Assembly (NCBI GenBank): GCA_002685535.1
Contig: NYXK01000071.1
Coordinates: forward strand, 62,001-126,000
Source: Deltaproteobacteria bacterium
Lineage (GTDB): Bacteria > SAR324 > NAC60-12
Length of the DNA stretch: 64,000 nt
Direction: 5' to 3'
Shown here: in pieces, positions 1 to 10,697 of the stretch
Position numbering within the stretch: the stretch's first letter is position 1
How the letters are laid out: every line of letters starts with the position of its first letter
Position numbers and translations under genes: made by a program
The notes under the pieces: model-generated
The model's input: the letters and a program-made list of their open reading frames with translations, nothing else
What the model was told of the DNA's origin: nothing
Databases searched by the model: none

Positions 1-360
1 TATACAAGCAACACTCCTTCGTAACTGACATGTCAACGTAGACTTGTTATGGAGAACACATTACTATTGTCCGGCACCACTCCGTTCCGACACAGTAAAT
101 AATCCGAACCGAGTCAGGGGTCAATCGCTAATCCAGACCCACCAAATACCCCGCAGCCATCCTCCGGACTTATTCCCGAGTGTTCTTCTCCACTGCGCGC
201 GAGAACGGGCTAGATACCGTATGTTGCCTGAAATTACTTCTTCGTGAGTCTATTGTTTTCCAGAGGATCTGGACTCATGTGGAGCATATTCCCTACAGGC
301 CATATACCATCGCAACAAGAGTACTTTTCTTGAGTGCAAGCTATTTGATGTTTGTAGAAA
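1..360. other. Left-edge non-coding sequence
   Basis: Upstream flank of the first aldo/keto reductase gene. The two short ORFs here (44-247 and 180-374) have no recognisable domain and overlap each other in different frames, so I treat them as noise. I see no clear TATA box or repeat. Confidence 0.5.
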
Positions 361-1510
361 ATGGCAATACTTGATATCCCCATTCAAGAGCATGAAGGTG
401 ACAAAGACGAAAATGATGTCCCCAAGAAGGTTTACAAAATGCAATATCAAAGGTTCGGACTCTTGCCCTCATCTCAGCCATCACACAACCGTGCCACGCT
501 AAGATTTTCGCAGACTGGGGAAGTCCGGCCTCAAAGTATCCCGTATAATTCTCGGATGTATGGCTTTCGGTTCGCCCTCCTGGGAAGGTTCCCCGTGGGT
601 TCTTCCCGCATCAGAAGCACTCCCTCTCCTCAAAGCAGCATATGACCACGGGATCAACACGTGGGATACAGCAAACACTTACAGCAATGGCGCTTCAGAG
701 ACTATGATCGGTCAAGCTTTGCGAGAATACTCAATCCCACGGAGCCGAGTCGTGATTATGACGAAGGTTTTCTACCCAGTCCTCGAGGGCAGCGACCAGC
801 GTCCTTCTCCTGCCATTAACGACGGGGACCTGGTGAATCAGATGGGGTTGAGTCGAAAGCACATTTTCGATGCTGTGGATGGAAGTCTGCGGCGTCTGGG
901 CACCGATTACATTGATGTACTACAACTTCATCGTCTAGACAAGGAAACTCAGCCCGCAGAGATCATGCGTGCCTTGCATGATCTGGTATGTTCGGGGAAA
1001 GTACGATACATAGGTGCATCATCTATGCGAACGTGGGAATTCGCAAGGCTTCAATACACGGCCAGACTGCACGGGTGGACTGAATTCGTCAGTATGCAGG
1101 GCTTGTACAATCTCCTGTACCGCGAGGAAGAGAGAGAAATGAATTCATTTTGCAACGCCGAAGGAGTTGGGTTGATACCATGGAGTCCTTTGGCACGCGG
1201 AATGCTCGGAAGGCCAGTCTCCCAAGTTTCTGAGAGGAGCGAATCAGATGCCAAAACCAAGCTGTGGTTCAAGGGAAGCAAAGACACGAAAATCGTACGT
1301 AGAGTAGAGGAGATCGCCCGGAGGAAAGGCGTGAGTATGGCAAGTGTGGCGACTGCCTGGTGTTTGAGTAAAGGCTGTGCACCAATTGTTGGACTGTCGA
1401 GCTTGAAGAGGATCGAGCAGGTTGGAGAGGCATTTGAGGTCGTACTTTCAGACACAGATCTACGAGAGCTAGAAGAGCTCTATGAGCCGCTTCAAGTTGT
1501 TGCGATGTAA
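361..1510 (+). CDS. Aldo/keto reductase (AKR), two exons
   Basis: Predicted NADP-dependent oxidoreductase of the aldo/keto reductase superfamily, in the aryl-alcohol dehydrogenase / versiconal hemiacetal acetate reductase-like group. These enzymes are usually cytosolic and reduce aldehydes or ketones. The model is exons 361-452 and 514-1510, with a 61-bp intron (GTTCGG...TTCGCAG). Splicing restores the family N-terminus MQYQRLGKSGLKVSRIILG, which neither ORF-track line shows whole. The AKR tetrad is visible: D in WDTAN, Y in TYSNG, K in MTKVF and H in LQLHR. The protein is 362 aa, near the usual 320-350 plus a 26-residue N-terminal extension if the first ATG is used; the second in-frame ATG at 439 gives the standard start. 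It lies upstream of the Zn2Cys6 regulator, tail to tail. The substrate cannot be read from sequence. Confidence 0.9.
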
Positions 1511-2331
1511 TGAAAGAAATTCTGGTTTGCTGGTGAACAAATTTCTTGATATTCCTACACGACCATTCGGAAGACAGTTATTGCTTCGACCTTCGCAGTC
1601 TTTATTTGACAAAGCGGTGGGCAGGAAAAGTTTCAGATCAATGACCACTGGCACTGCCGTAAATAGCTCGCTTATTTCGCCTGGTTGAAGCCTGTAGGCT
1701 CGTTGGCTTTCCAAAAATCGTGCTTGGTCAACTTAACTTAGAAACAAAGAACGTCTGTACGTACCATAAGACAATGTAATAGCGCGCACAAATCGGCAAT
1801 TTGATCTTTGGCCTGTGCCTCAGTGAGCTTTCGGTCTTCCCTCGGCTCTTCCTACATGATCTATATGACCGGCGTGATGTCTGGTGTGGCCCAAGCATCC
1901 GGTCTGCTTTCATAAAACCTACCGACTCCTCTGTGCTTACATGATTATCAACTACTATGTGATTCATACGCCAGGTCAGCGGCGATGTAGGAGTCAACCA
2001 CTTGATCATTGCGACGAGGATGCTTGCAACACCAAGGTGCGGATGGATCGTTGGCTACTAATAACAGATGCTTTTCCTAGGAAAGCGAACCTTGAGCGGA
2101 GCGACTTCTTCAGAAACCCCAACATCCTTCGTACAGCTACATGAGATCGGAGCTCTGACATGCTCTCTTGTCAGGCGATGACTGCCTTCTAGATGTCTCT
2201 TGACTGTCCAAACATAGCAAGTTACAGTATGATACTTCCGCTCATCGCGTTGTTTCTCTCAAGACGGTAAAGAACACCAAAAATAAAACTTATGTAGTTG
2301 TACACTAACCTTAGAGCTATTTCTCCGCATG
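1511..2331. other. Convergent 3' spacer
   Basis: About 820 bp between the tail-to-tail AKR gene and Zn2Cys6 regulator gene. It should hold both 3' UTRs and terminators. The small ORFs here (1482-1688, 1728-2009, 1884-2144) show no domain and no consistent codon bias. I see nothing else in it. Confidence 0.5.
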
Positions 2332-4873
2332 TCATGTGGGTCCTGTGTTGTAATTCATTTGGAATCCAGGGAAATCGAAACCTGAGAAGTCTTGATATAT
2401 CGTATCAGATGACATGACGTACGGTTGCGAGGGAGGAATCATTCCGAAGGGTTCTGAGTTGGTGTCAAGACGGTTGGGTAAATTAGACTCCGTGCCAGCC
2501 ATGTAGTCAGAGTTGGAGTTTGGAGCATCAACTGGACGCCCAATCACCGATGGAAAGGCATGAGAAGTCCCCATCTGATTAGCTGTCTGGCTGCCTGTTC
2601 TGACTCCATTGCCCTCTATGTTAATGTTGCCATCGACTTGAGAATTGCCCCATTGTCGATCTATGACAGGACCTTTAGAGGACTGGAACATTCCGGGGTG
2701 AGAATCAGCTTCGGCAGCCCCGTTCAAACTCTCATGCCCTTGTTCCATCCCCAACATAGCCCTACATTCATGGAACCTTCTTTCGAGCGCTGCAGTCATC
2801 CTTTGGAGCGGGTGAGCTGCGACGCAAACGATTGACTTGAACATCGAGATTGACCTATGCATGAGCTCTATGTCATCTTTGGCCTCCACGCAGAGCTGTT
2901 CGCTTTGTGGAGCACAAGAGAGCATGAACTGACCAGCGAAGCTAATCATCACATGAAAGTAAAAAGGAACGCCGACCAGGGACTCTTTGAGAATGGAGTC
3001 TTCAAGCAGAAGTTCGAAGATTGAGCGAGAAGCGCTATGCGCCATGAGCGCTGTGGCGAGGAAGAAGGATGGGATCTGACCATTGGTCATGACTAGACCA
3101 CGAAATACGTGGTGTCCTAGATACACCTTTGCGAAATGGTAATGAAGAGTAAGCCCTTTGTGCGGAAAGTCTCCGATCTGGAGGTTTGATTCTGTTGATC
3201 AATCTCGTCAGCAAACTGACTTTCAGCAACTTGGTGTTTCAAGAAAATTCAGAAAGACAACAAAATGAGAAGAGAGGTTACATACTAAAAATTGGACTGA
3301 ATCGAAAATACCACCGGTCTATTTGCCTCTTGTAATCGTTCAGGGACGTCGTAAGTGCCTTGGGCACAGGCTCTCCAGTCTCTGACGACCCACAGGTTGT
3401 CCGGACTTGAGACATGATTTGAAGTAATGCTACCTGTGAGCAAATCCTGACATCAGAGTCACCTGTATTGCTGGATTCAAGGAATGTTTCCCATCCCAGC
3501 ACCAAATCTTGATTGCCATGTACGATCGGGTCGCGATTGTATAATATGGACAGGTGCTGGTCGCAAATGTAAAGAAGATACCACAGCCTTACCCGATCAA
3601 CCTTTGCTGGCATGGGCAGGTCACCCACAGTCTGCTCGTTGAGGGCCGTGGCTGCTGTAACCTGGTAGAAGTATCTCGGAAGTCTGACATCAGCAGCACG
3701 CCTTAATGCATCACTGTTGAGTATTCTGCTGGCATCCGACAGCCAGTATGAGCCAATACAAAGAGCGCGTAAGTACTCCAGTCCCCTTGTGTAAAATAGA
3801 GATTTCGACACAAGACGCTGAAACTCTTCGTTGCATGCTTCGTACACCTTCTGTTTGTCTTCGTCATGAAGCGCAGATATTGTGCAAACAGCGGCCAGCA
3901 AAATTGGAGAGGTTCGAAGAGTCTTCAAATCGGTATACACGCTTCCAATCCCGTATAGGTAATGGTCCAACCTGTCGAGATATCGCCGGACAAGCAGATC
4001 CCCTGTTTCAGCTGAGATTATTCCAGAGCTGATCAAATCCGGCTCGGATGGTCCTTTCCTCGAGTGTGTTGAGTACGGCGAACCTCCCAACACGTGAGCA
4101 GGAGCAGGCTCTGTACTCTCCGATACTTCCAAGAAACCATTTATAGGTGCTTCCATATCAGAAGGTGACATGGGACGGGACGCCACACATGATTCATTCT
4201 CTTCGTCATAGCTACCGTCCTGCAAATCTCCAATACGAGTCTTCGGCTTACTGTTCGTTTGTCGGATTTGCAAAGGTTTGGGAGGTTTCAGGTTGTTGTG
4301 GTGGCAGACTTCGGTAAGAGTTGTGAACAGATTCAGTATATCATTCTGCATCGCCTGCGTCTGAGAGGATGAGTCTAAAAGAGACTGTAGGCTTTTGTTC
4401 AAGACACAAGTTAGACCACGTCGCTCACATCGTGTGCATGGAGGTTGATCGCCTTCCATGTCACATTTCATCTTCAGTTTCCTAATGCAGACCCACCAGT
4501 TAATTTCTTACTGACTCTCAAAAGCAGCGACCACTATCACGTACCTACAGGCAGTACATGCCTTAATCTTCCTAGAGATGGCAGGCAGTGATTGCCTCTC
4601 GGGTGATTTGCGTGTGTGGAGTGGACCTGGAGCCTGCATGGCAGAAACAGGACCACTTCGCCGCCGGCCACCAGACGCTCGTGGCGATGTCGAGCTCCTA
4701 GACGTCTCGAGAGGCATTGTCGGCGTTGATGAGTGTGTAATTACGGGATTGGAGCCGTTTGTTGTATATGGTGCTGAGCCGTCCGTTCGGCATCTTGATT
4801 CCGGCGGCCAGTTCATCGAGTCCAAGACATCGAAGGATGGATTCGCATGGCTCCAGTTTCTCTTCATATTCAC
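2332..4873 (-). CDS. Zn2Cys6 fungal transcription factor, three exons
   Basis: Predicted nuclear DNA-binding regulator of the Gal4-type binuclear zinc cluster family with the fungal-specific transcription factor domain. Exons on the minus strand are 4873-4545, 4481-3286 and 3191-2332 (introns of 63 and 94 bp), giving 794 aa. The first splice completes the cluster CX2C-X6-C-X8-CX2C-X6-C at about residues 106-135 (ACTACR joined to KLKMKCD). It is followed by a short linker/coiled-coil region. The middle homology region carries the hallmark RLWYLLYICDQ. The second splice restores LTLHYHFAKVYLGHH, another conserved stretch of this domain. The zinc cluster sits after about 100 disordered residues rather than at the very N-terminus. 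It is divergent from the DapA-family gene across an 850-bp shared promoter, so it may regulate the neighbouring metabolic genes; that is inference. Confidence 0.9.
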
Positions 4874-5722
4874 CGACTACCGCCGAGTTTGAAATTCTGG
4901 TCTTCCTGCGGCTTTACTCAAGTCCGATTTCGTGTCAGATCTGCAGCCAAACGCGGATATCTCAGCGGTGATGGATGATTGAAGGTTTGCAATATCGGCG
5001 ACGTGTGCGACGGTCAATCGGAATGAGAGTCGAGGCGAAGAAAGTCTCCAAAAGGTTTTGTCCGTAGACACTAGTCACAGTCGTTGTCCGAGCTTTACGA
5101 CCGACATTCTCTATTAGCATGATGAACGATGTGGAGATGGGGTATGGAGCAAAGGTGGGATTGAGGGGCAGGATTGAGGGGTAACAGGGGCATTAGAACG
5201 AAACCCAACAAAAGCGTGTAAGCATACTTACGATCTCCCTTTCATTTCCGCAATGTTCTCCGGATATACTCTGGAGATGGCGAGTCATGGCTTGGTTTTC
5301 CGTATGCCTACCCTTGTTTCTTGACTCGCTTCTCTATGTTTACCTTGTCAAATTCCCCCACTTTTGATTTGAGCGACCCACTGTAAGATGAGCAGGGCAA
5401 GTGATCACCAGCAGCGAGCAAAGGCTCGCAAGCAATTTCCCGGTTTACGCGAAGTACATGCACTCAAGGTTCCGGCGACAAGTCCGGGTCAGGATGATGT
5501 CTTCCGGCCTTTCGTCCCCACCAAGATAAATCTTAGTAGGTCACCCTATGGTATACACCTAGTGCTACTGCTGGGCCAGCATTATCGAGAGCTAACATCA
5601 CAAAGCCAAGATCTAGAGTAAATTCCCTGAAGAGAACAAGGCTGAAACTCTTTCGCCCAGCCTCATCCATTGTATCTCGATCCAGCTCATCTTTTGACCT
5701 TACGCACATCTTCGGGCCCATC
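4874..5722. promoter_or_regulatory. Divergent promoter: Zn2Cys6 regulator / DapA-family gene
   Basis: About 850 bp between two divergently transcribed genes. It contains several CGG/CCG triplets, including CGG-N9-CGG near 4955-4970, the kind of half-sites bound by zinc-cluster regulators, but no arrangement is convincing enough to call an operator. ORFs 5388-5621 and 5533-5745 look like chance. Confidence 0.4.
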
Positions 5723-6786
5723 ATGACTTCTACAATCGCAAGCAAAGCGAAGCCGCTCCCACCTGGAGTCTACTGTCCAGTACTTTCTATCTACGACACA
5801 ACACCGGCCCAAGATATCGATTTGAAAGGCTCATACGATTACTTCTCCTACCTCATTTGTGGTGGGGTTACGGGCCTCGTCCTTGCTGGAACAACCGCTG
5901 AAGCAGTGCTACTCGCACCATCCGAAAAACAAGACTTGATACGAGAAGCCCGAAAAGCTGCACTTGATCTCGGGTTCCCAAATTATCCTTTGGTGGCTGG
6001 AATCAGCGGGCATTCTACACGAGAATCAATTCAACTCGCCAAAGACGCTGCATCAGCAGGCGCAGATTTTGGTCTTCTGCTTCCGCCTTGCTTCTGGGCC
6101 AAGGCTGTAAACAAAGATGTGATTCTAGGATTTTATCGAGATGTGGCAGATGCAAGCCCAATACCGGTTGTGATATATTGCGTCAGTCATTCCGGGCCTG
6201 AGAATTCAAATTCTTGCTAACCAATATACAGTTTCCAGCCGTCTGCAACGGGGTGGACCTCAATTCTGACGTCCTTTCAGAGCTCGCTCAGCATCCAAAC
6301 ATTGTAGGCGTCAAATTGACTTGTGGAAATGCTGGAAAAGTCACTCGTCTAACACAAGAATTCTCACACGACCAGTTCGGTGTATATGGAGGCTCCTCGG
6401 ATTGGTTGATACCGTGTATGATTGGTGGAGGTTCTGGTTGTGTGACTGGTATCGGGAATGTCTTTCCCAAGAGCGTGTCGAAACTGTATGCACTGTGGAC
6501 AGAAGGTAAGACGAGTGAGGCAGTCAAGCTACAGGGGCTCGTAGCTCAAGCAGAGAAGGCATGCAAAGAGGGTATTGCGCCGACCAAATTTGGCGCATCA
6601 CATTTTGCGGGTCCGAAAGCGGGCATAACGAGGCCGGAAGCATTTTGGCCTAGGAACCCATTTCTTCCGTCTCCAAAGGCAATGCAAGACTGGGTGGTAT
6701 CTGTGATGAAGGATTTGGATGAAGTTGAATTGTCATTACCGGATGTCAAAGGGCCAGGGTTGAAAGCTGTAAATGGTACCAAGTAG
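5723..6786 (+). CDS. DapA / N-acetylneuraminate lyase family aldolase, two exons
   Basis: Class I (Schiff-base) aldolase/lyase of the dihydrodipicolinate synthase superfamily. Members cleave or form 2-keto acids, for example 4-hydroxy-2-oxoglutarate, 2-keto-3-deoxy sugar acids, N-acetylneuraminate or dihydrodipicolinate. Exons are 5723-6181 and 6232-6786, joined across a 50-bp intron, giving 337 aa. Visible signature residues are the GTTAE substrate-carboxylate loop (residues 56-60), the catalytic Tyr in VVIY (Y152) and the Schiff-base Lys in GVKLTCGN (K181). Fungi make lysine by the aminoadipate route, so a lysine-biosynthetic role is unlikely and a catabolic one is more plausible. The residue after VVIY is Cys where Asn is common. 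It is divergent from the Zn2Cys6 regulator and convergent with the BNR gene. The exact substrate is unresolved. Confidence 0.88.
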
Positions 6787-7133
6787 CATAGATCAATGTA
6801 CAGAATGAACGGTCCTGATACCCAGCTCGCCTCACTACTGAATTTCGCATATAAGTTGATACAAGAACATCTCTACCATGTGTCCGTAGATCGAGTTTCA
6901 ATTGAAGAGGATCTCAATTAATGTTTAGCCTCCAGAAAACTACTGTCTCAGAAACTAGAGGATTAATGTCATGATGCGCTTCTTCCATAGACTTGGCAGC
7001 ATAACGACTTTGGGAACACACGGCACTGCTGTGACTGATTCAGTCAAAAATACTTCTTAATTCGGTACATCTTGTACTGGAAGTCGCAGGAAGTAAATGG
7101 AAATGTTCATTGTGAAGTATATTATATATAAAC
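6787..7133. other. Convergent 3' spacer
   Basis: About 350 bp between the DapA-family gene (+) and the BNR-repeat gene (-). It presumably carries both 3' ends. It is AT-rich, with ATATTATATATAA just before the BNR stop codon. No gene is seen. Confidence 0.5.
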
Positions 7134-8309
7134 CTAATCTGCGTAGCTCTCTGTCAATCTAACATACTTGATCTTCTGCCTCCAAAAGGTAAACGCTACA
7201 TGTACCACACCATCGTCCTGCACGAAAATTGACGGGTAAGAAAGCTCCCTATTCAGCTTCTTCAAGCTGTTGTTCGTCATGCAATACCCATCACCATCCT
7301 CAATCACTCTCGTTTTCCAAGTCTTCCCCTCATCGTCCGAAGCTGCGAAATTCAACGGCGCTCTTGGGGCCCCCCAGAAAGCTGTTTTTCCATTATGCTT
7401 CGCCGGCTGATTGTTTCGCTTATCGTCATCGTCACCAATATCATCGTACAGCCCTTCGCGACGCTCTGAACTCTCAGCTGCCGAAGAGTGGTTGTAGATC
7501 ATGATCAGACGTCCGGACGGCATGACGTCGATACATATACCAGCATTGGGATTGGGAAGATCTGTAGTTTTCGGTTCACTCCAATGAATTCCATCTGGTG
7601 AAGTAGCTGTGTAGATGAAATCCGCCCAGCGACTGCGGAAGACTGCAAAGTATGATCCGGACTTCAAAGGTCCGATCGCCATATGGACGCATCCGTAGCT
7701 ATTCGGGACTTCGTTCTCTATCCAGGAAACGCCTTGATCGTATGAGACTCGCACACATGAGATATCGTCGTTGCCGACCCATCGCTCGCCAGGCTCAGCA
7801 CGGCATTTGAACGTTGGAATAACCCAGCCTCCATCTCGAAGAACAACCATGGGTGATCGGATGAACGTTCCTGGCTCCGGGAACAGAGTGTCGACAGGTC
7901 CCCAGGTATGACCATTATCGTTTGAGATGCGTCTCTTGACGATGGCGGTCTCTTGGTTGCCGCCTTGCTGTGATGTGTAAAGCAGCCAGAGAGGACCGTC
8001 AGGCGTTTGAAATAGGACCGGGTTCTGCTCACTGCGTGTGTTATCGTTGCTCAGCTTCTCGGCTGGTATCCATGTGTCTGATCCAGCTGGTAAGCGAGAC
8101 ATGTAGGTGCTGATGTCTGGGATTCCTTGGGTGCCACCGAACCAGGCGCAGAGCAAGTCGCCATTTTTGAGACGGAGAAGATTCGAGGCATGTGATTGAC
8201 CAGTTGCACTTGGTAGATAGCACTCCCAACGCCCTTCTGTCGTGGACTTGACAGTTGTGCCGAGATGAGGCGGACTTGATGGTGCTGGTGGGAGGATTGT
8301 TGAAGGCAT
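7134..8309 (-). CDS. BNR/Asp-box repeat (sialidase-fold) protein
   Basis: Single-exon gene for a 391-aa protein of the BNR_2 / sialidase-like six-bladed propeller family. Four Asp-boxes (SxDxGxxW type) are visible: SNDNGHTW (about residues 129-136), SYDQGVSW (189-196), the degenerate SPDGIHW (237-243) and SDDEGKTW (324-331). The N-terminal blade has the family pattern of an L-x-NGDLL strand followed by FGGT and a downstream YMSR. There is no signal peptide or membrane segment, so the protein is likely intracellular, unlike classic secreted sialidases. An acidic insert (GDDDDKRNN) lies near residue 295. The canonical N-terminal FRIP motif is not apparent, so sialidase activity should not be assumed; it could act on another glycan or be a lyase-like or binding propeller. 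It shares a promoter with the downstream AKR gene. Confidence 0.85.
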   Translation of the reverse strand: MPSTILPPAPSSPPHLGTTVKSTTEGRWECYLPSATGQSHASNLLRLKNGDLLCAWFGGTQGIPDISTYMSRLPAGSDTWIPAEKLSNDNTRSEQNPVLFQTPDGPLWLLYTSQQGGNQETAIVKRRISNDNGHTWGPVDTLFPEPGTFIRSPMVVLRDGGWVIPTFKCRAEPGERWVGNDDISCVRVSYDQGVSWIENEVPNSYGCVHMAIGPLKSGSYFAVFRSRWADFIYTATSPDGIHWSEPKTTDLPNPNAGICIDVMPSGRLIMIYNHSSAAESSERREGLYDDIGDDDDKRNNQPAKHNGKTAFWGAPRAPLNFAASDDEGKTWKTRVIEDGDGYCMTNNSLKKLNRELSYPSIFVQDDGVVHVAFTFWRQKIKYVRLTESYAD

Positions 8310-8836
8310 GGCGTTTGTGGTGGATATGATTGGATTTCCTCAAGCGACAAAAACACAGTTGCGCAGAAGAATTTTGATTTTCAGAATACAAAGCACTCCT
8401 CTGACCTCTTAATATTTCAAGAGTTTATTTCACAGATGCGTGGTACGTTGATACGTGTGTCTTTGAAAATCCACCTCTATCCGCTTGGATGGACCCTGTA
8501 GAGCACCAAGAATGGGGAAGCGGGGAGTAAGAAGCGTATGTTCGTTTTCACGGCTTGCTAGCCGGGCTGTCATGCGACCAAACATATGAACCCCGACAGC
8601 ATCCGGAGAACTGTCGATCACGGCCAGACTACTGCAGCATGATAACAATGGCATCTGTACCTGAATCGGCATGAGTTTGGACCTACTAACCGCAAAACGT
8701 GTACATGGGGATCTTCGTTAATTCGATATTGAAAAGTTTGAGAAGCACAAGACTTTGTTTTCTTCGATATCACTAAAACTTCCTTTCAATAATTGATACC
8801 AAAGCAATCGATTCGTAGAAAGATTTATTGCTTACA
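8310..8836. promoter_or_regulatory. Divergent promoter: BNR gene / AKR gene
   Basis: About 530 bp separating the divergent BNR-repeat and second AKR genes. A GCGGGG motif near 8519 matches the CreA consensus SYGGRG. The ORF at 8430-8672 shows no domain. Shared control of the two genes is inferred from arrangement only. Confidence 0.4.
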
Positions 8837-9937
8837 ATGGTCTCTCATGCTGAAAAGCTCCCGACGCAATTCACCTTGAACACAGGCGCAAAGATTCCCT
8901 CAATTGGCTTTGGAACATGGAAGGCTGCCAAAGGAGGTACCTACCCTCTCCGACAATTTCAGATATTCACAGCAGAATATTCAGCTTACTCACATTTTAA
9001 TTACAGAAGCAGGAAAGGCAGTTGCTCTGGCATTTGATGCTGGTTACAGACATTTCGTAAGTCTATTCAAATTATGAAGAGGGGACTGTTCGACTGACAC
9101 AAATAGGATTGCGCACCACTGTGTAAGCCAACATTTTCACCCACTTAGCACACGGAACTGAATCCTGTAGACTACAACGAAAAAGAAATCGGCGAAGTCT
9201 TCAAATCCACCACCGTCCCCCGCTCAGACTACTTCGTAACCACCAAACTCTGGTCCTCAGACCACACGCGCGTCGCCTCCGCCCTCGACAAATCCCTCTC
9301 CGACCTCCAACTCTCCTACGTCGACCTCTACCTGATGCACTGGCCAATCACACTCGATCCCTCCACCGGCGCTCCCTATGGCCAAGAAGACAGACATAAG
9401 CACCTTTCTGGTTGGGATTTTCGGGATACCTGGCGAGAGATGGAGGCGCTCTTGTCTACGGGCAAAGTTCGTGCAATCGGCGTAGCTAACTTCTCGACTG
9501 TGAACCTTGAATTGTTGTTGAAGACGGCGAAAGTCGTGCCAGCTGTGAATCAGACGGAAATACATCCTTTCCTGCCGCAGGAGAAGTTGAATCGGTATTG
9601 TCGGGAGAGAGGGATACATCAGACTGCGTTTGGGCCGTTGGGGGGGAGTGGTGGGGGGAGCTTGCATGAAGAGGAGGTTGTGGTGGGGATTGCGAGGGAT
9701 AGGGGGGTGAGTATCGCGAATGTGTTGTTGAGTTGGGGAGTGCTGAGGGGGTGGAGTGTTGTGCCGAAGAGTACAAATGAGGGGAGGATTAGGGGGAATT
9801 TGGGGGGTTGTATGGTGTTGAGTGAGGAAGAGATGCGACTGATAGACGAACTTTCCAAGACGAAAGGCAGGAGGTTCAATAGGCCAGACTGGGGGACTGC
9901 GGTCTTTCATGATGATGAGGGCTTGGATATTGCTTGA
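8837..9937 (+). CDS. Aldo/keto reductase (xylose/glycerol reductase-like), four exons
   Basis: Cytosolic NADPH-dependent aldose or aldehyde reductase of the AKR superfamily, closest in motif style to fungal glycerol-2-dehydrogenase / D-xylose reductase / galacturonate reductase enzymes. Exons are 8837-8936, 9007-9056, 9107-9122 and 9171-9937 (introns 70, 50 and 48 bp; the third exon is only 16 nt), giving 310 aa, the family's normal length. The spliced core reads AGYRHFDCAPLYYNEKEIG, containing catalytic D and Y; K is in VTTKLWS and H in LMHWP. The ORF-track start at 8828 is a TTG; the ATG at 8837 is used. Exon 4 changes from C-ending to strongly G-ending codons after about 9590. Divergent from the BNR gene and upstream of the sugar transporter, it fits a sugar or sugar-acid pathway. 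Confidence 0.92.
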
Positions 9938-10232
9938 TGTTGGTGTATATGAGGATACAATGATATACATAGAATAGTAATGTTGTTAGCAGCAAGATCT
10001 TTGTTTATCATATCATGCAAGCGAAGCTTCCAGCTTATTCGAAAGAATGTGTCGACTGCTAGAATAAATGATATCCACAAATATAATGCGAGCTAATTTC
10101 ATATATCATTTGAGCAATGTTTTTCATCACACTTTTGATTGAGTATTGCTGTGCGTGAAGCTGTAGTGCTGCACTCGAGCACTTTGCCTATGCCAATTAA
10201 CAACAAAGAAACATGCACCAGCCTCACCATTA

Positions 10233-10459
10233 CCCCGCGAGCAGTCACCCCCACCATACAGATTTCCTCCTCCAGGAACCACCTGACCATCTCTCCATTT
10301 CAATTCAAATTAAGACAATTCTCCGCATCGCATCACGCACTCCACCCCGCAAGTCCGACGAAGCGAGTCATGTCCGCACTTCCCTCCGGTATTGACACAG
10401 CCAGGCTTTCGTCCCACTCTCCAGGTTGCCCCGTATGGGGAATTGATTCGCTACCCCGC
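10233..10459. promoter_or_regulatory. Cluster of CreA-like sites in sugar-transporter promoter
   Basis: Five matches to the reverse complement of the CreA/Mig1 core SYGGRG (CYCCRS) occur in about 230 bp: CCCCGC at 10233 and 10345, CCCCAC at 10249, CTCCGG at 10384 and CCCCGC at 10454. They lie 240-465 bp before the transporter ATG. Carbon catabolite repression is the usual role of such clusters, but the motif is short and this is inference. The rest of the 760-bp spacer (9938-10697) holds no credible gene. Confidence 0.45.
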
Positions 10460-10697
10460 CGCGCTATGCCCCATACCCCAGATATGTCAAACTGTGAAAA
10501 GAAGGAGAAGTTACCGGGTGATGATGATACATATAACAGCATATGTTCAGACTCGAAGATACTACTCACAAGCTTCGAGATTCTCTGGATTGGCTCGTGT
10601 TGTTTTGATTGACTTTGTTGTTGGTTGATTGAAAGTAGCAGATTTTATGTGTATTGGGTTCTCGGCCCTTTCAAAGACCACATAGCCAATTGTCAAA

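Noticed and set aside
5388-5621. 77-aa ORF in the divergent promoter
   Set aside because: No domain and no supporting promoter; overlaps an opposing ORF.
9257-9970. 237-aa minus-strand ORF
   Set aside because: Shadow of the second AKR gene; Pro/Pro-rich translation arises from the G-ending codons of the true frame.
10139-10612. 157-aa ORF upstream of the transporter
   Set aside because: Lies in the promoter with CreA-like sites; composition not protein-like and overlaps ORFs in two other frames.
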